From Psychromonas sp. L1A2 (GTDB lineage: Bacteria > Pseudomonadota > Gammaproteobacteria > Enterobacterales > Psychromonadaceae): a stretch of DNA of 64,000 nt. The DNA lies in the NCBI RefSeq assembly GCF_009828855.1, contig NZ_WUAG01000002.1, positions 1,240,001 to 1,304,000 on the forward strand, given 5' to 3'. Below the pieces are notes generated by a model. It did no database searches. It saw only the letters and a program-made list of their open reading frames with translations, and was not told the origin of the DNA. This document shows positions 9,809-20,549 of the stretch, one piece after another. The position numbers and the translations under genes were made by a program. The stretch's first letter is position 1; the number at the start of each line of letters is the position of its first letter.

Positions 9809-12800
9809 TTATCTGAACTCTGACACTTCAAATTTTTGCACAATATCTTTAATTTCTTTACGTTCTAATACGTAGTCGATGCTGCGAATTAATAAAGGTT
9901 TTGATAAATCGTCTTTACTAATCACATCAATAATTTCATTTGATAAAAACTCTTTATCCATTATTGATTCGTTTTGACCAGACAGTAATATAATAGGCGT
10001 ATCGACATTTTTATATTTCATTGCCTTAACAAAATCTTCAGCTGTATTAGCACCTAATTGATAATCAAGTAGGCAGACATCCACTTTCATTCTTCCTGCA
10101 AGCTCAATCGCTTCTTCTAGTGTTTTAGCTTCGACGATAGTGTACGAACGATCCTCAGACTCTTTAAAGTATCTTTGTACTCGTAAGCGGTCAATTGCAT
10201 CATCGTCAATCACCATCACTGTGACGTGCTGATTCATTTCTATACGGTGATGTAATCGCTTAGATCGGTTAAGTAATAAAGTTTTAAATTGCTGCTGTGA
10301 CTGTGCCAACGCATTTTCAATAAATTTCAATCTAGAAATATTAGTGATGGTGATTAACACTCCCTGTTGAGAGATAGATTCATCATCATTAACAGTATAA
10401 GGTGCCATGCGTATTAGAGCAGCCTCTCCTGATTTAGTTAAAATATCTTGCTCTACAACTTCACCTTTAGTACTTACATTTTCTATTTGAGTCAGTAAAT
10501 CATCATAATCTAATTCATGTGATATATGATGAATAGGTCGACCAATATCTGACGTACGTAAATTAATGTAATTAGCTGAATGCGGTGTATATTTACGAAT
10601 TGTTAAGTGCTCATCTAAGAAGAGAATACCAATATTAGTGGAGTTGATAACATTATCCAAATCCATATTAGCCTCAGTCAACTGAGATATTTTCTCTTGA
10701 TACTCACTATTTACAGTATATAACTCTTCATTAACCGACTGTAACTCTTCATTGGTGCTTTGCAGTTCTTCATTTGAAGACATGAGCTCTTCATTTGCGG
10801 ATTGTAACTCTTCGTTAGTCGTTTCTAGTTCTTCAATTGTCACTTGCAAGTGTTCTTGCTTTTTAATTAACTCTTGCTCTAAATCATAAATACGTTGGAG
10901 TGATTGCTCACCTCCATCAAAGGTAATGGATTTAGGTGACTTCTTAACTACTTCACCTTCTTCATGAATAATAAATTGAAGAATATATGAACGAGGGGAA
11001 GTTTGATGATCACTTTGTTTAACCATAAACACAGCAAGATCTATAAACGTAGCGACACCATCAAATGTGCAAGCCACATCACTATAAAAAACATCTTCTT
11101 CATTTTTTTCGCAACGATATAATGCTGTAGATACGGCAATAGCCAAATCATCACAAATCATATCTTTAATGTTGATGCTTACTTTGCCTCGTCCTAATCC
11201 TTTTGTATAACGAGTCATATCACCATAAACATGCACAGCATCAAAATTGTCATTCAGTACAATACTGTCCGGTGCATAATGTTCTATAAGACGCTCCATC
11301 ACCGTATTATATTTATTATTAATAACCATTCTAGTCGGATGAACTTGTGTTGCTGAAACGGTTGAAAGCATAGGGCTAACAATATTTTGCTTAAGAGAAG
11401 ATGGTTGCTTCATGGGTAACCTTGCTGCACTCGCCTTTTGAAAAATGCGAGTTCGCTCATCAACAACTTCAAAATGAACGCTCATTTCTCCTAAAGACTC
11501 TGAATTGCCCAAAAATAAAAAACCATGCTGCTGTAATGCAAAATAAAAGGATAAAAACACTTTTTGTTGAGCAGTATGTTGGAAGTAAATTAACGCGTTT
11601 CGACAACTTAATAAGTTAATGTTTGAAAATGGGGGATCTTCAATCATATTATGTTGAGCAAAAATAACCATTTTACGTAACTTAGCAGATACGACATAAG
11701 CATTGCCAGTAGGCTCAAAATAATTATTTATTCTATCTTTAGATATATCTTGAACTATTTCAGCGGCATACACACCTGTGCTTGCTTCAGCAATAGCATC
11801 TTCATCGACATCGGTTGCGAATATTTTAACGCGCCTATCTATTTGATATTTTTCTTTAGCTTCATCAAAAAGAATAGCAATTGAATAAGCCTCTTCACCC
11901 GATGAGCAACCTGCAATCCAAAGACGAATAGGGTCGGTGCCATTACCAGAGGTTAGTACTTTGTGTATCGCGACTGTAGTTAATTTATCAAATGCTTCAT
12001 CGTCTCTGAAAAAACGAGTCACGTTAATTAATAACTCTTTGCTTAAAATAGACACTTCACGTGGCGAGTTATTAAGCAAACGTAAATAAGCATCTAATGT
12101 TTTTAATTGATTGATGCCTAAACGCCTTTCAATTCGACGCGAAACGGTTGAGGGTTTATATTGTGCAAAATTAATGGAAGATTGGTTTTTTAATATTTTA
12201 AAAATTTCTGCTAATGCATCATTATCACCATCAGAAGCAATAAAAGAGCTAACAGGTAAGTCCCCTTTTATTGAAGGATGATTCATAAAATTAACTAAGC
12301 TTTTCCCCATTTCACTTGGACGTAACACCATATCAGCTAAACCTGTTTGATATGCGCTAGTAGGCATACCATCAAATTTAGCTGAATCAGGTTTTTGTAT
12401 GACGACTAATCCGCCAGCTTCTTTCATTGCACGAATACCACGGGTGCCATCTGTTCCAGTACCGGATAAAACAATACCAATACCTTTATGCTGTTGGTCT
12501 TCTGCTAAAGAACGTAAAAACACATCAATTGATAAGTGCGGTAACCGATCGGGCATTTGCTCTGAGAGCAATAACTTACCTTCAGTAATCAACATATTTT
12601 TACGAGGCGGCATTAAATAGATTGCATTAGCTTCAATAGTAATACTGTCTGTCACTTCGAAAATAGGCATATCAGTAAATTTTATTAATAATTCAGACAT
12701 CATGCTTTTATAGTCAGGAGAAAGGTGTTGAACAACAATGTAAGTCGCACCAGTATCACTTGGTAAATTACCAAAAAAATCTTGTAATGCTTCTAAACCA

Positions 12801-12868
12801 CCTGCTGAAGTACCAATACCAACAACATGTGAAGGAGCTAAATTTTCTTTTTTTTCAGTTTGGGTCAC
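9809..12868 (-). CDS. CheB-CheR-PAS-REC fusion signalling protein
   Basis: A 1019-residue protein. Order: CheB methylesterase (about 12-195: [12 protein letters not shown] with the Ser, QHLSPDYKS with the His, GTGTDGTRG with the Asp), CheR methyltransferase (about 215-490: [12 protein letters not shown] and the SAM loop [13 protein letters not shown]), a long coiled coil rich in NEELQS repeats (about 660-720), a PAS domain, and a C-terminal receiver domain with [12 protein letters not shown] and phospho-acceptor Asp in LLDYQLG. CheB/CheR fusions of this kind act outside classical chemotaxis; the added receiver suggests input from the nearby histidine kinase. It starts with GTG behind a GAGAA site. 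It is the last gene of a four-gene minus-strand run. Confidence 0.88.
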   Translation of the reverse strand: MTQTEKKENLAPSHVVGIGTSAGGLEALQDFFGNLPSDTGATYIVVQHLSPDYKSMMSELLIKFTDMPIFEVTDSITIEANAIYLMPPRKNMLITEGKLLLSEQMPDRLPHLSIDVFLRSLAEDQQHKGIGIVLSGTGTDGTRGIRAMKEAGGLVVIQKPDSAKFDGMPTSAYQTGLADMVLRPSEMGKSLVNFMNHPSIKGDLPVSSFIASDGDNDALAEIFKILKNQSSINFAQYKPSTVSRRIERRLGINQLKTLDAYLRLLNNSPREVSILSKELLINVTRFFRDDEAFDKLTTVAIHKVLTSGNGTDPIRLWIAGCSSGEEAYSIAILFDEAKEKYQIDRRVKIFATDVDEDAIAEASTGVYAAEIVQDISKDRINNYFEPTGNAYVVSAKLRKMVIFAQHNMIEDPPFSNINLLSCRNALIYFQHTAQQKVFLSFYFALQQHGFLFLGNSESLGEMSVHFEVVDERTRIFQKASAARLPMKQPSSLKQNIVSPMLSTVSATQVHPTRMVINNKYNTVMERLIEHYAPDSIVLNDNFDAVHVYGDMTRYTKGLGRGKVSINIKDMICDDLAIAVSTALYRCEKNEEDVFYSDVACTFDGVATFIDLAVFMVKQSDHQTSPRSYILQFIIHEEGEVVKKSPKSITFDGGEQSLQRIYDLEQELIKKQEHLQVTIEELETTNEELQSANEELMSSNEELQSTNEELQSVNEELYTVNSEYQEKISQLTEANMDLDNVINSTNIGILFLDEHLTIRKYTPHSANYINLRTSDIGRPIHHISHELDYDDLLTQIENVSTKGEVVEQDILTKSGEAALIRMAPYTVNDDESISQQGVLITITNISRLKFIENALAQSQQQFKTLLLNRSKRLHHRIEMNQHVTVMVIDDDAIDRLRVQRYFKESEDRSYTIVEAKTLEEAIELAGRMKVDVCLLDYQLGANTAEDFVKAMKYKNVDTPIILLSGQNESIMDKEFLSNEIIDVISKDDLSKPLLIRSIDYVLERKEIKDIVQKFEVSEFR

Positions 12869-12948
12869 ATGTTTCTCACTATGAATAATTTAAATTAAAT
12901 AGATTTATAATTAGCGTACTATCAACAAAAAATAGTCTGACTAACTTG

Positions 12949-15534
12949 TTAAGCATTCGATTTTTTGTGAGATTTTAGTAACTCACTCGCTTTGTTTATT
13001 GATAAAGGTTTATGAAAATAATAACCTTGGTGGCAAATACAACCTTGTGCAATTAACCAATCCTTCGTTTGTATATCTTCAACCCCCTCCGCTATTAAAC
13101 CTAAATCGAGCATTTTTCCTAAACCAATAATAGCTAATACAATTTTTTCTGCACCAGAATCCTGTAAAACATCCTGTATAAAGCTGCGATCTATTTTTAT
13201 GTAATTAAGAGGCATCTGACGTAATAAACCCAGAGACGAATAACCTGTGCCAAAATCATCAAGTGCAATTAAAAAACCAGCCGCTTTTAGTGCGCGTAAG
13301 TTTTCACCAGCAATCGTCGGGTCTTGTATAAAAGCAGTTTCAGTCACTTCAAGGGTAAACCAACTAGGGTCTATTTTTTCTTTTTTAAATAGAGCGATAA
13401 TAGAGTCTGAAAATTCTATCAAATGTAATTGCTTAACAGATAAGTTGACTGCAATTTTTTGAGGGGCAACAAGCAGTCCCTCAGCTATCCACATTTTGAC
13501 TTGTATAATCACTTCATAAAACAACCACTCTGAAAAGTTTTGTATTAAGCCATTTTCTTCCATGGTTTTAATAAAAACATCTGGACCGATGAAACCCATG
13601 TCTGAATTTGACCATCTAGCTAATACTTCGAATCCCATTATACTGCCAATGTTGGCATTCATTAATGGTTGAAACACAAAAGAAAAGCCTGTTTTTTGTG
13701 GATGGTTTAAATCATCGGTTAAATAATGTAATAGAGATAAATCTTTTTCTAAAACAGGGTCATAAAAACAAAATTGGTTTCGTCCTAGATCTTTTGCTTT
13801 ATATAAAGCCAAGTCCGCTTTTCTTAATATATCCGCAGGGGAAACGTTATGCTCGGTTGCGATTGAAACACCAACACTGCAGGATAAGACCATACTTTTA
13901 TTTTCAATAGTAAAAGGCAGATTAACCGCACTCACTATTTTATTTGCAATAGGAGAAATGACATTTTCTGAAGAAATATCTGTAAAAATAATAGCAAATT
14001 CGTCACCACCTAAACGCGCAATCGAATCTTCATCCCTTACCACCGATTTTAAACGTTCAGCGACTTCTTGAATAACGATATCACCGACATGGTGTCCTAA
14101 TGTGTCGTTAATATTTTTAAATCGGTCTAAATCTAAAAACATTAAAGCGGTTATTCCATGACGAGGGACTCTGGCTAATGCCAACGTTAATCGATCAGTA
14201 AAAAAAGCACGATTAGATAATCCAGTTAAATGGTCATAATTGGCCATTTTTTGTAATTTTTGAGAATTAGACCGTTCATCTGAAATATCAGACATAGTAA
14301 AAATTAACCCTGTTAACTCAACACGATCATTAAATAATCCAACTGCATTCATCGAAACCCATAAACTCTTTCCTGCAACAGTTATTAATTCAATTTCGCC
14401 TTTAAAATCGTTTGTGTGTGAAACTGCACGAATAATTTCAGATAATATTTCATCAGTATTTAAGGTTTTGATAGATGATAACCATCCTTTCCCTAAAGAC
14501 TGTTGATTATTTTGGCTTGTATATTTAGTCCACGTTTTATTAACATATGAACAATTAAAGTCTTTATCTACTTGTAATATCGCCATTGGTACAACACTAG
14601 TTAAAGCATTAAAACGCTGTAAACTTGCGTTATAAACAGCATGATTAACATCTACCTCTGTTTTTTCGTTAATCATCAAGCCAAAACATTGGCGACCAAA
14701 GTAAGCTATGTCAAATAAATGAATATCGACCGTGACAGATTGGTATGAATTTAATATTAATGGGACATTTTGCCATTCTTGCTTATCAAGATGCCCTAAA
14801 AAAGACATTTTACTAATTGCCGTTAATAAACGAAACGCAATGCTGGGTAACGTGCTGTTAATTAACTTATCCATCACAGGCCAACCACGTTCTAAATTCG
14901 AGTTAAATAAACGGTGCGCTGCTAAATTTGATTTTAAAACTTTAAACTCATCATCAAAAAGAAAGGTAGGATGAAATGTATTTTTTAACATGGAATCTAA
15001 GATCTTTTGACTTTGATCTTGAAGTTTATTGGATGTTAAATCACGTCGGGTTTTAATAGGTAAGGATTTTGCCGCACGCTTCTTATTTTTAAGTAAAGTA
15101 ATAGTCGCTAATAAAAAAGGAGTTACATCAATAAGATCTTTTGAACGTACAGAAAGCTCTATATTGACTAAGATAATAACCGCATATACCTCATTACCTT
15201 CACCAATTGGAATATAACGTAAATTATCAATGTATTCGTTATTCAATAAGTCATCATAAACACTTTCTTGTCCTTTATGACAAAACAAGTCTTCTGATAA
15301 ACACGGCTTATCCATAAAATAATCTGTTAAGTCTTTATTCAGTTTATTTTTAATTGGTTCGAAGAGCTGTTCAGGAGCAGTAACTGTTTGAGTATCTACA
15401 TTAATTAAATAGGGCGGTAAATCATTCTCAACTAAAAAACCTAATGCATAGTCTGAATTATTAATTCTTGCTAATTTATCAACACAATGTTCGAGTATGT
15501 AGTTATCTGATTTACTTATTTGTTGTGATTTCAC
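12949..15534 (-). CDS. PAS-GGDEF-EAL dual c-di-GMP enzyme
   Basis: An 861-residue cytoplasmic protein with GAF/PAS-like sensory regions in the first 420 residues, then a GGDEF domain with the intact signature RLGGDEFAII preceded by RDED (an RxxD inhibitory site), and a C-terminal EAL domain with EVLARW, DDFGTGYSSL, KIDRSF and EGVED. Both cyclase and phosphodiesterase motifs are intact, so the direction of net activity cannot be told from sequence. It starts with GTG after an AGAGG ribosome-binding site, lies 80 bases upstream of the CheB-CheR fusion and 199 bases downstream of the response regulator. Confidence 0.88.
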   Translation of the reverse strand: MKSQQISKSDNYILEHCVDKLARINNSDYALGFLVENDLPPYLINVDTQTVTAPEQLFEPIKNKLNKDLTDYFMDKPCLSEDLFCHKGQESVYDDLLNNEYIDNLRYIPIGEGNEVYAVIILVNIELSVRSKDLIDVTPFLLATITLLKNKKRAAKSLPIKTRRDLTSNKLQDQSQKILDSMLKNTFHPTFLFDDEFKVLKSNLAAHRLFNSNLERGWPVMDKLINSTLPSIAFRLLTAISKMSFLGHLDKQEWQNVPLILNSYQSVTVDIHLFDIAYFGRQCFGLMINEKTEVDVNHAVYNASLQRFNALTSVVPMAILQVDKDFNCSYVNKTWTKYTSQNNQQSLGKGWLSSIKTLNTDEILSEIIRAVSHTNDFKGEIELITVAGKSLWVSMNAVGLFNDRVELTGLIFTMSDISDERSNSQKLQKMANYDHLTGLSNRAFFTDRLTLALARVPRHGITALMFLDLDRFKNINDTLGHHVGDIVIQEVAERLKSVVRDEDSIARLGGDEFAIIFTDISSENVISPIANKIVSAVNLPFTIENKSMVLSCSVGVSIATEHNVSPADILRKADLALYKAKDLGRNQFCFYDPVLEKDLSLLHYLTDDLNHPQKTGFSFVFQPLMNANIGSIMGFEVLARWSNSDMGFIGPDVFIKTMEENGLIQNFSEWLFYEVIIQVKMWIAEGLLVAPQKIAVNLSVKQLHLIEFSDSIIALFKKEKIDPSWFTLEVTETAFIQDPTIAGENLRALKAAGFLIALDDFGTGYSSLGLLRQMPLNYIKIDRSFIQDVLQDSGAEKIVLAIIGLGKMLDLGLIAEGVEDIQTKDWLIAQGCICHQGYYFHKPLSINKASELLKSHKKSNA

Positions 15535-15733
15535 ACTACCTCTGAAGTATTAATTTCATGATGAATTTAGCAAAAAAAATATTTAAATAAAATAACATAG
15601 TTATTCAATTAAAATAATATTGATCAATATGATCCACTTTATTGTTTAAAAGTTCATTTTTATAAAAATTTATTATACAAAACACCGAATAACTATATTT
15701 AGCTCATAAATTATATCTAGCATTCTAAACGGG

Positions 15734-16159
15734 TTATTTTGGCAACATGACAACTCGCCAATAACAATCAAGTAATTGAATTACTCTATCAAACCCACCT
15801 TTGACATCTGACTTAACAATATACCCAGCTATATTTTCGTTATACGCAGCGACCAAGTCTTCATCTGCTGACGATGTAGTCAGTACAAAAATAATCGTGT
15901 TTTTTAAGTTTTCATCTTTACGTATATTTTGTAGAAACTCTATCCCGCCCATAATTGGCATATTCAGGTCCAATAAGATCAAATAAGGCCTTTGTACTAT
16001 ACTTGGATCACGTAGCAGTTCTAATGCTTCTAATCCATTTTTTGTTCTAACAATTGGGTTCGCTAATTTAAGTTTCTTAAAACCTCTTTCAACTGCTTTA
16101 GCATCAATATCATCGTCTTCTACCAACAAAATACTGACTTCGTTATACTTTTCACTCAT
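15734..16159 (-). CDS. Single-domain response regulator (Rcp1-like)
   Basis: A 141-residue receiver domain with no output domain. Acidic pocket residues are in LLVEDDDIDAKA, the phospho-acceptor Asp in LLDLNMPIMGG, the switch Thr in VLTTSSADED and the conserved Lys in GYIVKSD. The sequence style matches Rcp1-like regulators that pair with phytochrome-type or CHASE histidine kinases. It begins 34 bases after the histidine kinase stop, so the two form a cognate pair. It probably relays the phosphoryl signal by protein contact. Confidence 0.9.
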   Translation of the reverse strand: MSEKYNEVSILLVEDDDIDAKAVERGFKKLKLANPIVRTKNGLEALELLRDPSIVQRPYLILLDLNMPIMGGIEFLQNIRKDENLKNTIIFVLTTSSADEDLVAAYNENIAGYIVKSDVKGGFDRVIQLLDCYWRVVMLPK

Positions 16160-16193
16160 GATTATTTATTCCTTTATTTATTGCTGACTGGCT

Positions 16194-18092
16194 TTATTCA
16201 GTAATTTCCTTCGGCCAAGTAAAGTAAAAAGTACACCCTTGACCTTCACTTGATTCGATTCTTACTTCTCCAGAATAATGTTCAACAATTTTCTTAATCA
16301 ACGCAAGTCCCATACCACTTCCCTCCGCTTCATCTCGTGGTCTTAAAGTTTTAAACATTTTGAATATATCTTCTTGGTATTGCAAAGAAATTCCAGGCCC
16401 ATCATCTTTAATGCTAAATTCATAAAACAGTCCTGTATCTATACAGCCAACTTCAATGCATCCCTCTTCTTTATGATGGTGCTTTATGGCATTACTCAAC
16501 AAGTTTCGTATCACTTGTTCAAAAGGAGCTTTAAAGGTTGAAAAAGTAGGTAACTGATCGTTAATCGTTAAAGTAAAGCCATTTAAAGGTGCAACTAACA
16601 TAAATAAGTCATTCACTAACATATGACTATTAATAACTGAAAAACTTACTTTTTGATGATTAGCTCGAGAATAAGTTAACAAATCGCTTAACAGTGTTTC
16701 TAAACGTCCTATTCGATTTCGCATCATCTTAAGATGATCAGGTATTTCTTCTAAATTACCTTCTTCAATATCTTCAACAACCCAAGTTGCTAATTGGTCA
16801 ATACCACGTAATGGTGCTTTTAAATCATGTGATGCGACATAAGCAAAGTCATCCAGATCTTTGTTAGAGCGAGCAAGATCAATAGAGCGTTGCTCAGCTA
16901 GTACTTTAGCGCTCTCAGCTTCTTTCATTAAACGAGATAAGAGTACTCGCTGGGTTTTTAATTCAACAACATGAGCCTTTAATTCTGTATTTTTATCAGC
17001 TAAAGATTGCGTTCTTTTTACCACAGTCTTTTCTAATCGATGATTTTGATTTTTTAATTCATCACTTAAAACTGTTATATTTTTCGCTCTAATAACAGCG
17101 ACTTGTAAAGCATAAACTGCAAAGGCTAATAATAAACTAATAACAGTGCCACTTGCTAAAATCCATTTAATAACAGAAGGAGATTCTATATCTTTTAATA
17201 AATCCTCACTTAATGCCATGTTTAATTGCCACTTACGATCCGGAATAGTTAAATCAAAACTAAAAAATGGATTCTGGTTATCCCGCCCATAAAGTAAACT
17301 GCCATTTTCTTTGTTAATATCCAATAAAGTCAGCTCTAGACCTTCAATATCGGCACGTGCTTTAGTATTTTCCATCAAGGTAGCAATTCTAAAAACACCC
17401 GTCGTATAACCTAATATGCCATCAATACGTTGTTCAACATTACCAATAGGAAAACCTTGTTTATAGACTGGTGCAATAATTAAAAAACCAGCTGAATCGT
17501 CAAATTGTTGTACTAATTGAATTTTTGATGTGGTGACCATTTTCCCACTATTTCGGGCAAACTCTAATGAGCGACGACGTACATCATTACTATTTAAGTC
17601 AAAGCCAATGGCTTTATTATTGAAATCATAAGGGCTGACATATGCAACAGGCGTGTAATAAGGTTTAGTTTTACTAGTAACTAACTTCCCTTCTTTGTTG
17701 TTTTCTGTGATATTGAAGTTTACATGTTGTGTTTTTAATAGTGCTTCAAACTCTTTTCTTTCATTGCCTTTTATTAAAGGCACCCAACTCAGCGCTTGAA
17801 TATAAACACGACTTTTTATATCCAAAACCTCCATATATTGATTAAATTCATCCTGAGATAAGTGTTCTTCGTTTGCACTATAAAAAGCCTGTAAGCCTTG
17901 TAAGTCATTAACTGATTTATCAATTGCATCCTGAAAACGAATAGAGATTTGCTCTGCTGTATTCTCTATTTTTAAATAGCTCTCTGTTTTTAATTGATTA
18001 CGGACTTGTACCGAGACTGAATAGGTACTTACAATACCAACACAACTTATAATAATAGCTAAAATTAGAGACTTAATAGAAATTGAGTTCAC
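16194..18092 (-). CDS. CHASE-domain sensor histidine kinase
   Basis: A membrane sensor: transmembrane helix near residues 16-36 (counted from the longer start), periplasmic CHASE domain (about 75-240, with SWVPLIKGNERKEFE), second helix near 317-340, coiled coil, then HisKA with phospho-acceptor His in VASHDLKAPLRG (about 429) and an HATPase with DDGPGISLQYQEDIF and GSGMGLALIKKI. Such kinases sense small extracytoplasmic molecules, often cytokinin- or peptide-like in other organisms; the ligand here is unknown. A GTG at 18113 extends the frame but has no ribosome-binding site; I prefer GTG at 18092, eight bases after AAGGA. Confidence 0.87.
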   Translation of the reverse strand: MNSISIKSLILAIIISCVGIVSTYSVSVQVRNQLKTESYLKIENTAEQISIRFQDAIDKSVNDLQGLQAFYSANEEHLSQDEFNQYMEVLDIKSRVYIQALSWVPLIKGNERKEFEALLKTQHVNFNITENNKEGKLVTSKTKPYYTPVAYVSPYDFNNKAIGFDLNSNDVRRRSLEFARNSGKMVTTSKIQLVQQFDDSAGFLIIAPVYKQGFPIGNVEQRIDGILGYTTGVFRIATLMENTKARADIEGLELTLLDINKENGSLLYGRDNQNPFFSFDLTIPDRKWQLNMALSEDLLKDIESPSVIKWILASGTVISLLLAFAVYALQVAVIRAKNITVLSDELKNQNHRLEKTVVKRTQSLADKNTELKAHVVELKTQRVLLSRLMKEAESAKVLAEQRSIDLARSNKDLDDFAYVASHDLKAPLRGIDQLATWVVEDIEEGNLEEIPDHLKMMRNRIGRLETLLSDLLTYSRANHQKVSFSVINSHMLVNDLFMLVAPLNGFTLTINDQLPTFSTFKAPFEQVIRNLLSNAIKHHHKEEGCIEVGCIDTGLFYEFSIKDDGPGISLQYQEDIFKMFKTLRPRDEAEGSGMGLALIKKIVEHYSGEVRIESSEGQGCTFYFTWPKEITE

Positions 18093-18113
18093 CTTTAAAA
18101 TCCTTTTAAACAC

Positions 18114-18453
18114 ATAAATTGTATATTCACAATTCGATTATGGTGGGTAAATTGGTATAAGACAGAGGTGATATCAAATGAACGTTACTGACGTATATCT
18201 ATATAAGTAATTTTTTAATAATTATATATTTTAAATTACCTAACATCTATTTTATATCATTTATTCTAGTGTTAGATCATGAGTAAGTATAGCTAATATA
18301 AAAATCATTTAATAAAGTTATCCTTATGAAAGAATAAAGAAAGTTATTGATAGTAAAAACGGTTTAAGAAATCAAAAATGACATTAAAAGTAAGGGTTTA
18401 AGGTAACGATTAAACAACAGTTTATCGAGTGGGTAACGAATTTAAGAGAAAAA
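18114..18453. other. Intergenic region, nothing recognised
   Basis: About 340 AT-rich bases between the histidine kinase start and the ompA terminator. I see no coding frame, strong hairpin or repeat; it presumably holds the promoter of the minus-strand signalling genes. Confidence 0.4.
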
Positions 18454-18477
18454 AAACCCCTAACGAATTAGGGGTTT
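18454..18477 (-). terminator. Intrinsic terminator of the OmpA gene
   Basis: Stem AAACCCCTAA (18454-18463) pairs with TTAGGGGTTT (18468-18477) around a CGAA loop. In the minus-strand transcript the stem is followed by a U run (A run at 18449-18456 on the plus strand), 25 bases after the stop codon. Confidence 0.88.
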
Positions 18478-18501
18478 GAAATTATAAAACTATATTAACG
18501 A

Positions 18502-19557
18502 TTAACGTTCTACAGCTACTTTACGAGTTTCTTCGATATTGATTTCAATACGACGATTCATTTTGCTTGCTTCGGCAGTGTTACTTGAATCAAGTAAGTT
18601 TGTTTCGCCGTGGCCAATAGCAGTAAGACGTGAAGCATCAACACCGTATTCAGATGTTAGTAAACCAGTAATCGCATCAGCACGTTTTTGTGATAGCTTT
18701 TGGTTGTAGCTAGCTTTACCTACTGCAGAAGTATAACCATCAACAGTAATGTTTACGTGTGGGTATTGCTTAAGGAAAGCAGAAACTTTAGCAAGTTCAG
18801 AGTAGTACTCAGATTTTACAACAGCTTTGTTGTTATCAAAGTTAACTAATAAACGGTAAGAAAGACGTTCTTTTTCAAAAATAGTACAACCTACTTCATC
18901 AACTTTATCATTGATTGGTGTAGCTGCACATTGGTCTTTACCATCAACAACGCCATCTTTGTCAGTATCGATTGCAACAGGTGCAACGTAAGCAACAGGC
19001 TGAGGTTTAACTGGAACAACTTTTTCATTAGTATCAAAGAAGTAAACAATACCTACTTGAGCAATAGCATCAGCGTAGTTTCCATCAAATTGGTAGCTTC
19101 CTTTACCTTCAACGTAACCTGCAAATTGGTCAGTGAAGTATTGACGATAACCAAGACCAACATTAAGAGCAGCTTCTGTATCAGTATTAAAATCTAAAGC
19201 GTTAAGACCACCTAATAGGTAAAGGTTTTTCTCTGTAGGGAAGAAAAGTGCATCTAAGCCGTATTTATTAATACCTTGAATGTTACTACCACGCTTAAGT
19301 TCAGCTTCAAAGCGAGAGTAAGATAAACGAAGTTCTACAGGAGCAGAAAGACGGTAACCTAATTCAGCACCGTAACCACCTGCACGGTTAAATGAACTAG
19401 TGTTTAAACGATCGCTATCAGCTTCTAAATAAGCTCCGTGTAAACCACCGTAAACATTACCTACTAGTGTTTCAGCATCTGGTTGAGCTGCATTAGCTGC
19501 AGAAAACTGAGTAAGTAATAATGTGCTAACAAGAAGTGAGGTTTTATGTTTCATCAT
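18502..19557 (-). CDS. OmpA-family outer membrane protein
   Basis: A 351-residue outer membrane protein. A signal peptide ends at ANAAQ near residue 24. Residues 25-170 form a beta-barrel with alternating hydrophobic strands (YGGLHGAYLEAD, YGAELGYRLS). A calcium-binding type 3 repeat DTDKDGVVDGKDQC links to the C-terminal peptidoglycan-binding OmpA domain (about 230-345) with VDGYTSAVGKASYNQKLSQK and HGETNLLDS. It anchors the outer membrane to the cell wall and may act as a weak porin. It is monocistronic with its own terminator. A 20-bp perfect palindrome lies about 110 bp upstream. Confidence 0.92.
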   Translation of the reverse strand: MMKHKTSLLVSTLLLTQFSAANAAQPDAETLVGNVYGGLHGAYLEADSDRLNTSSFNRAGGYGAELGYRLSAPVELRLSYSRFEAELKRGSNIQGINKYGLDALFFPTEKNLYLLGGLNALDFNTDTEAALNVGLGYRQYFTDQFAGYVEGKGSYQFDGNYADAIAQVGIVYFFDTNEKVVPVKPQPVAYVAPVAIDTDKDGVVDGKDQCAATPINDKVDEVGCTIFEKERLSYRLLVNFDNNKAVVKSEYYSELAKVSAFLKQYPHVNITVDGYTSAVGKASYNQKLSQKRADAITGLLTSEYGVDASRLTAIGHGETNLLDSSNTAEASKMNRRIEINIEETRKVAVER

Positions 19558-19669
19558 ATCGGTATTCCATTTGATTAGTTAATTGAGTAAAAAAGTGATT
19601 ATCTTTATATATAAACACTTAAAAAACACAATAAAAAATAATAATTTTAGCAAAAAATATCATTCTGAT

Positions 19670-19689
19670 ATTTAATTTGCAAATTAAAT
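19670..19689. promoter_or_regulatory. 20-bp perfect palindrome upstream of ompA
   Basis: ATTTAATTTGCAAATTAAAT is a perfect inverted repeat about 113 bp upstream of the ompA start codon. It looks like an operator for a dimeric regulator, but no family can be named. Confidence 0.45.
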
Positions 19690-20070
19690 GCTGGCAAGGT
19701 CAAGAATATAAACACTTCCCAAAGGTTCTTCAAAAAACTGTCCTTTATTACCAATGTATTTAATAAACTTAATTAGTAATAAACCAATTTAAAGTCAAAT
19801 TAAAAACAAAGTAAAACATAAAAACATCTCACTAGTGGTATAAATATTTTAGTATTCATTATTTAATGCGATATAAAAATAATGATAAATAAAATAACTA
19901 GCATGCCCAAGTATAGGATAAAAATTCTAAGAACGGTCTATTATAAAGCAAATTTAATAAACGTATAATACTTTGTTATATCTCTACTTAGAATTTTTAA
20001 AGTAGCTAAAATTAAAGTCTATAAAAGGACAGCGACAAAAGAACAATAAGATTGTCTAACAGACAGTACG

Positions 20071-20100
20071 TAAATAAGATTAAATAAGATTAAATAAGAT
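20071..20100. repeat. Three exact tandem 10-mers
   Basis: TAAATAAGAT occurs three times in tandem inside the 992-bp intergenic stretch 19558-20549. Apart from this, the palindrome at 19670 and the hairpin at 20501, I see nothing coding in that stretch. Confidence 0.7.
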
Positions 20101-20500
20101 CACTATTTAATTAAAAATAATTAAAAGTTAGATATTGGATTGATTAATATCAGTTTTTTTGTGAGATAAAGGAATGTATTTATACTTATCTTTAATCAGT
20201 ATAAAAATATCTTTATTTTTAGAGGAAGCTATTTACCGAGTACAACTTGCCAAAAATACGGGGTAAGTTAGCCTTTGCTATAAAATTTATTTTTTATAAA
20301 AAACGTTTTTGCAGAGAATTAACACGGATTTAAGATCTACATATATAAATAATAGTCAAAAAAGACGCTTTATTCGGTGTGGTGTACAAATGATAGCAAA
20401 TAATATAATGCCTAAATATTACTCGCTATCTTAATTTCAATTTAAAACGACAGCTAATTTATATGAGTTGATTGATACCAAAGTAAATAAACTCATTTAT

Positions 20501-20542
20501 TTTGTATGAGGTGATACTTACATAAGCATCACCTCATACAAA
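20501..20542. terminator. Hairpin after the GNAT-nitrilase gene
   Basis: TTTGTATGAGGTGAT (20501-20515) pairs perfectly with its complement at 20528-20542, eight bases beyond the stop codon. No clear U run follows on the minus strand, so termination is likely but not certain. Confidence 0.55.
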
Positions 20543-20549
20543 CATAGTG

